Assembly: GCA_004555915.1 (NCBI GenBank) | Contig: SFJM01000039.1 | Location: forward strand, 1 to 15,294 | DNA length: 15,294 nucleotides | Direction: 5' to 3' | Source of the DNA: Clostridiales bacterium | GTDB taxonomy: Bacteria > Bacillota > Clostridia > Oscillospirales > Butyricicoccaceae | In this document: piece by piece, positions 7,891 through 15,024 of the stretch | Position numbering within the stretch: the stretch's first letter is position 1 | How the letters are laid out: the number at the start of each line of letters is the position of its first letter | The notes under the pieces: model-generated | What the model saw: only the letters and a program-made list of their open reading frames with translations | Told to the model about the DNA's origin: nothing | Databases searched by the model: none | Made by a program: the position numbers and the translations under genes

Positions 7891-8080
7891 GTAGTATTTA
7901 TAGACCGCTCTCCAGCGGAATGCTACAATAGTTTCAGGGTGCTGTGGATTGGTGAAAAATCCCTACCGTAAAGACGGTTTATTGGAGGCTCCAACCACAG
8001 CTTCTTTGTTGAAATGTTAATCAGTTAGATACCGCCAGACGGTTTATTTAGAACGAGGTTACAAGAGCAAAGAAGTCTGT
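7891..8080 (+). ncRNA. Candidate IS110 bridge RNA with target- and donor-binding loops
   Basis: Known for IS110-group elements (IS621): the left end encodes a structured RNA with a target-binding loop and a donor-binding loop that guides recombination. Seen here: a 5' hairpin (7905-7909 with 7914-7918). Then an 11-bp stem with one bulge (7941-7952 with 7991-8001) encloses an internal loop capped by ACCGT-AAAG-ACGGT (7965-7978). A second stem (8002-8008 with 8068-8074) encloses a loop capped by ACCG-CCAGA-CGGT (8031-8043). First-loop guides: AAATCCCT (7957-7964) equals the left flank 7869-7876; ATTGGAG (7981-7987) is complementary to 9530-9536. Second-loop guides: AGTTAG (8023-8028) equals the right end of the IS at 9523-9528; ACGAG (8053-8057) is complementary to 7875-7879. 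The ends of the RNA are estimates. Confidence 0.85.
7901..7929 (+). promoter_or_regulatory. Possible internal promoter in the IS left end
   Basis: TAGACC (7901-7906) and TACAAT (7924-7929) are 17 bases apart, with TGC before the -10 giving an extended -10. It could drive the transposase from the integrated copy. It overlaps the first hairpin of the bridge RNA region, so a transcript from here would lack that hairpin. The -35 is weak (4 of 6). Confidence 0.45.
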
Positions 8081-8122
8081 GGTCCTGAACAGTATCGAAA
8101 TAAATACGCCGGAGGTATCAAA

Positions 8123-9298
8123 ATGGTTTGTGTTGGAATTGATGTTGCCAAGGATAAGCATGACTGCTGTATTCTTGATTCAGATGGAATGGTTCGTGCT
8201 GACTGCTTTACCATCCCCAACAACATGGATGGATTTAAGCAGCTGCTTCAAACGATTCGAAACTGTACCAAAAAGTTAGACAAAATAAAAGTAGGACTCG
8301 AGGCTACCGGACATTACAGCTACAACATTCTTGGATTTCTTCTTGACAATGACCTGGCCGTCTATGTCATGAATCCTTTGCACACCAACCTGTACCGAAA
8401 AAGTCTCAGCCTTCGCAAAACCAAAACCGATCGTGTGGATGCAAGAACGATTGCAACTATGCTATTGTCCGATGTAGATCTCAAGTCCTACACGGATACA
8501 GCATACCACAACGAAGAGTTAAAGTCACTAACAAGATACCGATTCGATAAGGTTCGTGAAAGAGCCAAGCTGAAGCAGTCAGTGTCCAGACTGGTCACGA
8601 TCCTGTTCCCGGAATTGGAAAAGCTCGTTCCCTCTCTCCACGGTGTTTCGGTCTATGCTCTTCTCAGCGAATATCCCGGTGCAAAGCAAATTTCAGAAGC
8701 CCATCTTACCAAGCTGACAAACCTTCTTTCAATAGCGTCCAAGGGGCACTACGGAAAAGAGAAGGCCATCCAGATTCGAGAGGCAGCCAAATCGTCTATT
8801 GGATCTGTCATGCCTGCCAAATCTCTGGAATTGAAGCACACTATTAAACTCATTAAGGAACTCACCTCCGAGATCGACGAAATTGAAGATTCGATTCAGC
8901 AAATCATGGATGAATTGCATCCACCGATTCTTTCTATTCCCGGTGTCGGTATCCAGTCAGCAGCCATGATCCTTGCTGAAATCGGTGATTTTTCCAACTT
9001 TGAATCTCCTGACAAAATCCTTGCTTACGCTGGTTGCTCTCCATCTACATACCAGTCAGGAAAACTTACAAACTGTTACGCTCATATGGAAAAGCGTGGT
9101 TCACGTTATTTGCGATATGCCCTTTACAACGCAACCAAGTACGTTTGTCATTGGAATCCTGTCTTTGCCAAATACCTTGCCAAAAAACGTGCTGAAGGTA
9201 AGCACTATAATGTTGCCCTGTCTCATGCCACAAAGAAACTCGTGCGGCTGATCTACGCTTTGCAGAAGTCTGGAAAAGCATATCTTACAGCTGCCTGA
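8123..9298 (+). CDS. IS110-family DEDD transposase (bridge-RNA-guided recombinase)
   Basis: A 391-residue protein with both IS110 domains. The N-terminal DEDD RuvC-like domain shows GIDVAKDKHD (Asp7), VGLEATGHY (Glu60) and KTKTDRVDARTIA (Asp103, Asp106). A helical middle follows. The C-terminal Transposase_20 domain has SIPGVGIQSAAMILAEIGDF, then AYAGCSPSTYQSGK, whose Ser312 corresponds to the catalytic serine of IS621, and the conserved KRGSRYLRYALYNA. All catalytic residues are present and the frame is intact, so the protein may be active. Start ATG at 8123 has GGAGG (8111-8115) 7 nt upstream; the leader is the bridge RNA region. The gene runs against the ICE genes and converges on the 3' end of the NlpC gene. 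Confidence 0.97.
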   Translation: MVCVGIDVAKDKHDCCILDSDGMVRADCFTIPNNMDGFKQLLQTIRNCTKKLDKIKVGLEATGHYSYNILGFLLDNDLAVYVMNPLHTNLYRKSLSLRKTKTDRVDARTIATMLLSDVDLKSYTDTAYHNEELKSLTRYRFDKVRERAKLKQSVSRLVTILFPELEKLVPSLHGVSVYALLSEYPGAKQISEAHLTKLTNLLSIASKGHYGKEKAIQIREAAKSSIGSVMPAKSLELKHTIKLIKELTSEIDEIEDSIQQIMDELHPPILSIPGVGIQSAAMILAEIGDFSNFESPDKILAYAGCSPSTYQSGKLTNCYAHMEKRGSRYLRYALYNATKYVCHWNPVFAKYLAKKRAEGKHYNVALSHATKKLVRLIYALQKSGKAYLTAA

Positions 9299-9342
9299 TT
9301 TTCTCCAGAGCCTGAGCCAAATCCAAGAACAACTTAGCTGGC

Positions 9343-9490
9343 GCAGCGAACCCTTGACAAACCGAAGCATTCAAATGCTATTCTGTTTCTGCGAGGGTTG
9401 GCCGGGCTTGCTTTGCTATTCTCTCCGTCGCCCTCGCTGCTCTGATTTCAGCATTTGAATGCTGTTTGTCAGGGGCAGCGAATCGTTGAC
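9343..9490. repeat. Long hairpin framed by direct repeats in the IS110 right end
   Basis: Outer arms 9351-9379 and 9450-9475 share GACAAAC/GTTTGTC and the near-palindromic AGCATTCAAATGCT/AGCATTTGAATGCT; a three-base bulge is present. An inner stem GCGAGGG (9391-9397) pairs with CCCTCGC (9431-9437). A direct repeat GCAGCGAA.C.TTGAC frames the structure (9343-9358 and 9475-9490, two mismatches). It lies between the transposase stop and the right end of the IS. It may end transposase transcription or block read-through from the convergent ICE operon. I see no convincing gene in 9299-9535. Confidence 0.7.
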
Positions 9491-9510
9491 GGATTTTTTC
9501 ATTTTGGGGC

Positions 9511-9516
9511 TTGACT
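9511..9516 (+). promoter_or_regulatory. Outward -35 box at the IS right end (half of a junction promoter)
   Basis: TTGACT lies 13 bases before the CT core at the right end. In a circular IS form, with the ends joined at one CT core, it would sit exactly 17 bases from TATCAT at 7879-7884 of the left end. In the integrated copy the two halves are 1.6 kb apart; the chromosomal bases at the -35 position on the left (7856-7861) are not -35-like. Confidence 0.7.
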
Positions 9517-9535
9517 TTTAATAGTTAGTCTCCAA

Positions 9536-11281
9536 TCATTTTGAAAGCCGTCCGAATCCGGCAAGATACTGTTGCCAGTAGGACGAGTGGATGTCAGCAT
9601 ATTTGATGGGGTCTCCGGCACTGACCATCATGCCATTACCGAGATAGATTCCGCAATGGCTCATCCCCGGCGTATCATACGTTCCTTTGAAGAAAACCAA
9701 GTCACCGGGCTTTGCTTCGGCTTCAGAAATATGCTGGCTCTTCTGCCACAATCCGTTGGCAGTAGTGCGCCCAACATCATAGCCGTTCTGGTTGTAGACC
9801 CAGCAAACATAGCCGGAGCAGTCGAAGCCTGTTTCCGGGGTGGAGCCACCCCAAACATAGGGAGTGCCAACATATTTTTTGGCTTCCTCATAGATATCGG
9901 CAAACTCCGTGTCAGTTAGAGCTTCCGCAGGAACCGTGTAGTCGATGCCGGGTGCGCCGGAGCCATCCGAGCCACCGGGCGGCAAACCACCGTTGAACAG
10001 GTAAGGCCGACCGCCCAGTGTGTCCTGAAAAATCTCGTACCGTTTCCACTGATCTTCGGTCAGCTCTTCCCGGATAACAACTTCCAGACCACGGTTTTCC
10101 AGTTTGGTGTGGAAAATCTTGTACTCATACGGCACCTGCGTAGGAACTGGGATGCCCGCAGGACTAATGATCCATACGGTCTTGTATCGAATCTGCACCT
10201 CGACCCACGTTGTCAGCTTGTACTGCTTTTTGAAAATCTCCTGCAACTTACCCTGCACTTCCGACCGGGTGTAATCGTCATACAGGGTAGTCAAGAAGGA
10301 AGTGAGCTGCCACGGGTCATGTTCGATGGGGTCAAGATGGTACTGATACTCGTTGTAGCCCGGATGGTCTTGCGGAGTGCGCTTGATTTTTTTGTCCAGT
10401 TCCTTTTCTAGCTTCTTGTAATCCTGTTCTGCACCGCGAATGTCCCTGTCCTCGGCAGAATAAATCGTCTGCCCGGATACTTGGGTACTGCCCGAAAAGA
10501 GGATGCCGCAGGAGGAAAAGCCAGACATCACCATCAGGATGAGCAAAACAAAAACGCCCACGATTACAAGAACGTGCGCGTTACTCTTTGCGGCGGTCAT
10601 AAGGCTGTTTACTGCCGAACCGACCACAGATTTTCCCTTGTCCACTACTTGTTCTACACCAGACCGTGCGGCAGATGCACCGCCGGATACAGCTTTTTTG
10701 CTTCCAACGGTCTGTGCCGCTGTGCCACCAGACCGGGCTGCGGCATAGTAGCTCTGTCGAATGTCATGTTTCTGCCGCCATCGGGAGAGCCAATTGGAAC
10801 CACCCTCACGGGTACCGATGCCGGAATCTCCTGCATTTTGTGATGCAGTTGGTTCTTGCGCAGAAGATTTTGCGGTTTTGGAGTTTTTCTTGCCCTGCAC
10901 CTTGGCTTTCTTTTTCAGTTTCCGGGCATAGCGGCTCTTGGAAATATCGCGGACATTTCCAGCGGCCTTTTCACCCTCGCTCAACGCCTGCACACCGACA
11001 TTATCTTCCTCATACTGGTCGATTTCCCGATGCACCGCAGTCCGGGCGGCATTGGCAGCGTACATCTCGCGCTTTTGCGCTTTGCTCAAACGGCTCAGTT
11101 CGTCCGGGGTCAGTTCTGCCTTGCCAAATCGCAAATGCTGGTTTTTTTCTGCGGCCTTGTCCGCATCGAGTTTCAGCTTCTTCTTTTTGGGCGTGGACTG
11201 CTCGACCCTCGCTTTCTTCGGGGGAGAGCGTGTCTTTTTGGCTGACGTTTCCTCTTTGAAGTTCAGCTTCGGATTGCTCAT
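9536..11281 (-). CDS. NlpC/P60 cell-wall hydrolase of the conjugation machinery (CD1108-like)
   Basis: A 581-residue membrane-anchored protein. Residues 1-235 are a long basic, Lys/Ala/Ser-rich cytoplasmic part. A single membrane helix spans about 236-253 (HVLVIVGVFVLLILMVMSGF). An extracellular region follows, then a C-terminal NlpC/P60 peptidase (about 455-581) with FDCSGYVCW (Cys488) and SHCGIYLGNG (His542). Such proteins cut peptidoglycan so that the mating channel can pass the wall. The residue 12 positions after His542, normally His (or another polar partner) in this family, is Ser554 (MMVSAGDP). Start ATG at 11281 overlaps the virB4 stop codon by four bases (ATGA). The IS110 target site overlaps the stop codon region, but the frame is intact. 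Before the IS insertion topB followed directly. Confidence 0.93.
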   Translation of the reverse strand: MSNPKLNFKEETSAKKTRSPPKKARVEQSTPKKKKLKLDADKAAEKNQHLRFGKAELTPDELSRLSKAQKREMYAANAARTAVHREIDQYEEDNVGVQALSEGEKAAGNVRDISKSRYARKLKKKAKVQGKKNSKTAKSSAQEPTASQNAGDSGIGTREGGSNWLSRWRQKHDIRQSYYAAARSGGTAAQTVGSKKAVSGGASAARSGVEQVVDKGKSVVGSAVNSLMTAAKSNAHVLVIVGVFVLLILMVMSGFSSCGILFSGSTQVSGQTIYSAEDRDIRGAEQDYKKLEKELDKKIKRTPQDHPGYNEYQYHLDPIEHDPWQLTSFLTTLYDDYTRSEVQGKLQEIFKKQYKLTTWVEVQIRYKTVWIISPAGIPVPTQVPYEYKIFHTKLENRGLEVVIREELTEDQWKRYEIFQDTLGGRPYLFNGGLPPGGSDGSGAPGIDYTVPAEALTDTEFADIYEEAKKYVGTPYVWGGSTPETGFDCSGYVCWVYNQNGYDVGRTTANGLWQKSQHISEAEAKPGDLVFFKGTYDTPGMSHCGIYLGNGMMVSAGDPIKYADIHSSYWQQYLAGFGRLSK

Positions 11282-13671
11282 TCCTTTTTGCCCTCCGAAA
11301 CCTCACCCAACTTCGTGGTCATGATGCGATACAGTTCCAAATCGGTGGGGAATCTGTCCACGAACGGGAGAATAACATTGCCGAAGAAAAGCAGTCCTTC
11401 ACCTTCACCGGAGTGCGTCACATAGGAAAGCTGATGGGGCGAGATGTTGAGCTGCTTTGCGAGGATTTGACGGTCGCCAGCGGCCTGATTCAGCATGATG
11501 ATCATGTCGCTGTTCTCGAAAATATTCTCTACCTCACGCGAAGAAAGCAGGTCTTTGACGTTCTGCGTTAATCCAGTCGGCACTCCGCCCCATTTTCTGA
11601 ACCGCTTCCAAATCTCCACAGAATAGGCCGCAGTCTGCTCCTCTTTTAAGAGGAGGTGCATCTCGTCCATATAATATCGGGTGGACTTTCCGCTACTACG
11701 ATTGGCAGTGACACGTCCCCAGACCTGATCCTGCACGATGAGCATACCGAGCTTCTTCATCTGCTTGCCCAGTTCTTTAATGTCATAACAGACGATTCTG
11801 TTGTTGACGTTCACGTTGGTGCGGTGGTTGAACAGATTCAGACTGCCCTTGACGTAGATTTCCAGAGCGGTAGCAACATGATGAGCTTCTTTCTCGTCCT
11901 GCTGGAGCAGGGCGTTGTACAAGTCCTCCAGAATCGGCATATTCTCCGGGCAGGGGTCAGCAAAATATTTCCGATAAATCAGATGCACACAGCGGTCAAT
12001 GACCGTCTTTTCCACCGGGAGCAGACCTTCCTTGCCGCCGACAACCAGTTCGCACAGAGAAAGAATAAAGTCCGCTTTCAGGGACAGCGGATTATCTTCT
12101 TCCGAATAGTTGGCGTTAATGTCCATCGGGTTGATGAACTGGGTGCTGTTGGGGCTGATTTTAATGACCTGTCCTTTCAGTCGGTTTACCAGTGGGGAAT
12201 ATTCGCCTTCGGGGTCGTTGATGATAATATCATCATCCGTCACCAGAAAGGCATTTGCGATTTCACGCTTTGCCGAGAAACTTTTGCCGGAGCCGGGAGT
12301 ACCGAGGATAAGTCCATTCGGATTTTTCAGCTTCTTTCTGTCCACCATAATCAAATTGTTGGAGAGAGCATTCAAACCGTAGTACAGAGATTCTTTGCCG
12401 GACTGGTAAAGCTCCTGTGTGGTGAATGGAATGAAAATGGCCGTACTGCTGGTAGTAAGGCCGCGCTGAATCTCAATCTGATTATCGGCCAGCGGCAGAG
12501 AGGACATAAGCCCCTGTTCCTGCTGGTAATCCAAGCGGCACAGATTGCAGTTGTGCTTCTGTGCGATGGAGCTTGCCTGAAAGACATTGTTTTCCAGTTC
12601 CTGTTCGGTACGCCCGGTGTTCAGCACGAGGAATGTCACCAAAAACATTCGCTCGTTCTGGCTCTGCAATTCTTTCAGCAGGGCTTTGGCATCACGGCCA
12701 TAGGTCGCCAAATCGGACGGAATGATGTCAATATCATACCCGGCGCGGATGGCTTTCTTCTGCTCCTCAATCTTGCTTCTATCAAGTTCAGTAATCGTGC
12801 GCTTGACCGTTTTAATGGCGCGGTTTTGGTCAACGCTCTGAATGTGCATGGTGACAATCTGGCTGGAATCCATATCCAAAAAATCTTTCAGAAGCTGGTC
12901 GCTGATGTCGGATGCCGTGATGCTCAGAAAGCTGGCAGCGCAAAAGATGCCGCCCATCTGGAAGGTGCGGCTGTTCTTGAAGGCAAAGGCGGTAGGCGCA
13001 ATGGCATCCTTCGCCGAAAGCCCACTTTTTACGAGGTCTTTCCAGTCGAAATGAAACTTGGATGCGCCGTCCATGTTGAACATATCGTGCATGAGTTTCA
13101 GCCGCTGGACACCGTTCAGGGGCTTTGCCTGCACCCCCAGTCGGTGAAAGTTGTTGAGCAAATCGTTTTGGATGTGGTCAAGCCGGGGCTTGACCTGTGC
13201 CATGCTTTCGCCCTCCACACCAAAGGTGATGAATTTGGTCTTGGTCAGACCATTATTGCCCTTGGCAAGCTGCTGGCGCAGCATCTGGGAATACTCGGCG
13301 CGAACATCATCGAAACCGTCCTTCTGAAACGGAATGCGAATGCTCTTTTCAAACTCGGTGCTGTCGGTTGCCATGTTCACAAAGGACAATTCAAACTTGA
13401 TGCTGGAATCGAAGAAGTTCAGAAAACTGCACCATTCCTCGAAAATCGCCGTCTTATCCTCCTGCTGGGCGAGCTGATAATTGATGTCCTGATACTGGAT
13501 GGTGCGGGTGTAGTAGTTGGGCTTCACCCGGCAGGTGCCATCCTCAAACATCCGCTGCATGGGGATGGACTGCTGGGCGGTCCGGGGCACAACGGGCTTT
13601 GCATTTTGCCTGCGCTTCTGCGCAGACTGGGGCTTACTGTGCTTACCGGTCTTTTTCCAAAACGGAATCAT
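11278..13671 (-). CDS. VirB4/TraE-type conjugation ATPase
   Basis: A 797-residue ATPase that powers the type IV secretion channel at the inner face of the membrane. Walker A is LILGTPGSGKSFSAK (about 457-464) and Walker B is RYYMDEMHLLL (Asp669-Glu670). The preceding 440 residues form the usual VirB4 N-terminal domain, and the arginine-containing WKRFRKWGGVPTGLTQNV segment follows Walker B. The first 35 residues are basic and probably disordered. Start ATG at 13671 lies inside the end of the PrgI gene (29-base overlap) with GGGAGG 8 nt upstream; the stop overlaps the NlpC start. Length and motifs are normal for Firmicutes ICE members (Tn916 Orf16 relatives). A 749-codon antisense frame across it is a shadow. 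Confidence 0.96.
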   Translation of the reverse strand: MIPFWKKTGKHSKPQSAQKRRQNAKPVVPRTAQQSIPMQRMFEDGTCRVKPNYYTRTIQYQDINYQLAQQEDKTAIFEEWCSFLNFFDSSIKFELSFVNMATDSTEFEKSIRIPFQKDGFDDVRAEYSQMLRQQLAKGNNGLTKTKFITFGVEGESMAQVKPRLDHIQNDLLNNFHRLGVQAKPLNGVQRLKLMHDMFNMDGASKFHFDWKDLVKSGLSAKDAIAPTAFAFKNSRTFQMGGIFCAASFLSITASDISDQLLKDFLDMDSSQIVTMHIQSVDQNRAIKTVKRTITELDRSKIEEQKKAIRAGYDIDIIPSDLATYGRDAKALLKELQSQNERMFLVTFLVLNTGRTEQELENNVFQASSIAQKHNCNLCRLDYQQEQGLMSSLPLADNQIEIQRGLTTSSTAIFIPFTTQELYQSGKESLYYGLNALSNNLIMVDRKKLKNPNGLILGTPGSGKSFSAKREIANAFLVTDDDIIINDPEGEYSPLVNRLKGQVIKISPNSTQFINPMDINANYSEEDNPLSLKADFILSLCELVVGGKEGLLPVEKTVIDRCVHLIYRKYFADPCPENMPILEDLYNALLQQDEKEAHHVATALEIYVKGSLNLFNHRTNVNVNNRIVCYDIKELGKQMKKLGMLIVQDQVWGRVTANRSSGKSTRYYMDEMHLLLKEEQTAAYSVEIWKRFRKWGGVPTGLTQNVKDLLSSREVENIFENSDMIIMLNQAAGDRQILAKQLNISPHQLSYVTHSGEGEGLLFFGNVILPFVDRFPTDLELYRIMTTKLGEVSEGKKE

Positions 13672-14008
13672 AGGTTGCGCCTCCCTTCATCAAAATCGCA
13701 TAGTAGTTGTTGGTCTTGTAGGGGCGAATCTTCGGGCAGAGAAACCGGGACTGCACATAGTACGACAGCAGCTTTTCCATGGGCTGACCGTTTTTCTCGT
13801 ACATCCCAAGGAAAAACGCTGGCAGCATCACCGCCATCATGCCGAGGGTGGCGGCAGTGTTGCCGCCGGAGTCCCGGAGAACAAAAAACAGTGGCACCCC
13901 AATGAGAGCCGCTGTACCGAAACAAAGCAGTTGCCGTTTGGTCAGGTTGAACGCCACTTTGGATTTGACCTTGGTCAAATCACGAGGAACGGAAATATAC
14001 GCAGCCAA
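13643..14008 (-). CDS. PrgI-family membrane protein of the conjugation apparatus
   Basis: A 121-residue protein with two membrane helices (about 29-46 and 51-69) near the N-terminus and a short soluble tail. The opening AAYISVPRDLTKVKSKVAFNLTKRQL and the MEKLLSYYVQSRFLCPKIRPYKTNN segment are typical of PrgI-family proteins encoded just before VirB4. These proteins are thought to sit in the inner-membrane part of the channel, comparable to VirB3. The start codon is TTG at 14008, supported by AAGGAGG with 7-nt spacing; there is no ATG in the right place. It begins 13 bases after the VirB6-like gene ends and overlaps virB4 by 29 bases. Confidence 0.92.
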   Translation of the reverse strand: MAAYISVPRDLTKVKSKVAFNLTKRQLLCFGTAALIGVPLFFVLRDSGGNTAATLGMMAVMLPAFFLGMYEKNGQPMEKLLSYYVQSRFLCPKIRPYKTNNYYAILMKGGATYDSVLEKDR

Positions 14009-14021
14009 TAAAGCACCTCCT

Positions 14022-14888
14022 TTAATGCGCTCCGAGAACAGATTTCGTCACGGAGCTGGTTTTGAACAGACTGAAACAGAGCAGGACGGTGTAGCCGACA
14101 ATGCCCCAGATCGAATTGATGGCATCGCCGGAAATCGTCACATTCTGAATCAACACGGCATAGATGGCCACGCAGATGAGGATGAGAAAGCCCTGAAATC
14201 CCAGCGCAAACAAGCATTTCAGATAGTTCTGTCCCATGTGGCTCTGTTCATGGTTGCCCCATGTTGCCATGGGAATCGGCGCAAGGCTCACCATACAGTA
14301 GATCTCAATCATGCGTCCGTACACAATGACGAAAATCACGTTTGAGAGAATTCTCATGGTGATGCCGATGAAGAAGCTCTGCAAAAAAAGCCCGAAGAGT
14401 GGACCGACATCCATTTGCATCAGACTGGCTTCCAGCATCGACAGGCCGATTTCATTGACGCGAGTATTGCCCGCAATAATGCCGCTGGAATCGGACACGA
14501 CTTTCTGCGTCAGGTCAAAGACTGCCATCACAATATCGAACGTGTTGGAGATGAACCATACTGAAACAGCGGTCTTGAAAATCCAGCGCATAATAAGTGC
14601 TGGCTCAAACTGCGCCATGTTGTTATGCTGGGTTATCATTTCAATCAGTTCGTAACAGGCGATAAATGTGAGGATAATGCCCGCAATCGGCAGAACCACG
14701 TTCCGGGAGAGCGATTCGATCATCGCAAAAACGCGTGGTTCAAAGGCCGATGGCCGTGTGCCGACCTGTTGCGCAATGTCACCGACCTGCTCATTTACGG
14801 CATCGAACAGCCCGGACAGGTTTGACATGATGCCAGCCGTCAGGATACCCTTTATCCAATCGGCTATGGCTTTGAGAACGGTTTCCAT
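14022..14888 (-). CDS. VirB6/TrbL-like polytopic channel protein
   Basis: A 288-residue protein with about five to six membrane helices (roughly 64-84, 104-124, 163-190, 226-248, 259-276). An amphipathic N-terminus and a conserved APIPMATWGNHEQSHMGQNYLK loop are seen. Size, topology and its place directly before PrgI and VirB4 match the VirB6/TrbL-like proteins of Clostridial ICEs (the CD1112-type family), which form the inner-membrane pore. Start ATG at 14888; AAAGGA lies 13 nt and GGTGA 7 nt upstream. The stop codon of the 22-codon mini-ORF precedes it by 17 bases. The hydrophobic profile and neighbours make the call firm although sequence conservation in this family is low. Confidence 0.9.
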   Translation of the reverse strand: METVLKAIADWIKGILTAGIMSNLSGLFDAVNEQVGDIAQQVGTRPSAFEPRVFAMIESLSRNVVLPIAGIILTFIACYELIEMITQHNNMAQFEPALIMRWIFKTAVSVWFISNTFDIVMAVFDLTQKVVSDSSGIIAGNTRVNEIGLSMLEASLMQMDVGPLFGLFLQSFFIGITMRILSNVIFVIVYGRMIEIYCMVSLAPIPMATWGNHEQSHMGQNYLKCLFALGFQGFLILICVAIYAVLIQNVTISGDAINSIWGIVGYTVLLCFSLFKTSSVTKSVLGAH

Positions 14889-14905
14889 TCAGCAGTCACC
14901 GTCCT

Positions 14906-14974
14906 TTAGGTGAAGTGGTTGATAAGGGTCTTGAGAAGGTTCAGAACAAAAATAATGTGGGTCAGAAGCTGCAT
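14906..14974 (-). CDS. Possible 22-residue hydrophobic leader peptide
   Basis: A short frame starts at ATG 14974, five bases after AAAGGCGGTG, and ends at TAA 14906-14908. The peptide starts MQLLTHIIFVLNLLKTL and is hydrophobic with one Lys and two His. It would be a small membrane peptide or a translational leader for the VirB6-like gene, whose start is 17 bases further on. The ribosome binding site and position support it; I know no family for it, and chance is possible at this length. Confidence 0.4.
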   Translation of the reverse strand: MQLLTHIIFVLNLLKTLINHFT

Positions 14975-15024
14975 AATAGCACCGCCTTTCGTTGATGGGT
15001 GGATAGTCTTGCAGCAATTCACTT

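Larger units (their letters stand above)
7875..9529 (+). mobile_element. Intact IS110-family insertion sequence (1655 bp), core CT
   Basis: The boundaries are deduced rather than read from terminal repeats, which IS110 elements lack. The left junction is AAATCC-CT-CGTATC and the right junction GTTAGT-CT-CCAATC, so a CT core occurs on both sides, at 7875-7876 and 9530-9531. Joining the outer flanks gives AAATCC-CT-CCAATCATT, which places the NlpC stop codon a few bases before GGAGGG and the topB frame. The element contains a bridge RNA region, a full transposase gene and a 230-base 3' end with a long hairpin. It inserted 4-6 bases beyond the NlpC stop, opposite in direction to the ICE genes, without damaging either coding frame. 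Because the base after CT is C on both sides, the core could be shifted by one base. Confidence 0.85.

Noticed and set aside
7869..7926. Outward promoter from the IS toward topB (TATAAA or TATGAT on the minus strand)
   Set aside because: No acceptable -35 at a 16-18 base spacing; the best candidate needs a 20-base spacer.
9299..9529. Short frames in the IS right end, such as a 28-codon minus-strand frame starting near 9504
   Set aside because: No ribosome binding site or family resemblance, and the region is dominated by inverted repeats.
7857..9535. Idea that the IS110 insertion deleted genes usually found between NlpC and topB (DUF4315, DUF4366)
   Set aside because: Joining the flanks at the CT core gives a compact stop - ribosome binding site - topB junction, so no deletion is needed for this copy.
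11656..13905. 749-codon open frame on the plus strand
   Set aside because: It is antisense to virB4 and PrgI, both certain from motifs and coupling. It has no recognisable domain and is explained by codon bias on the opposite strand.
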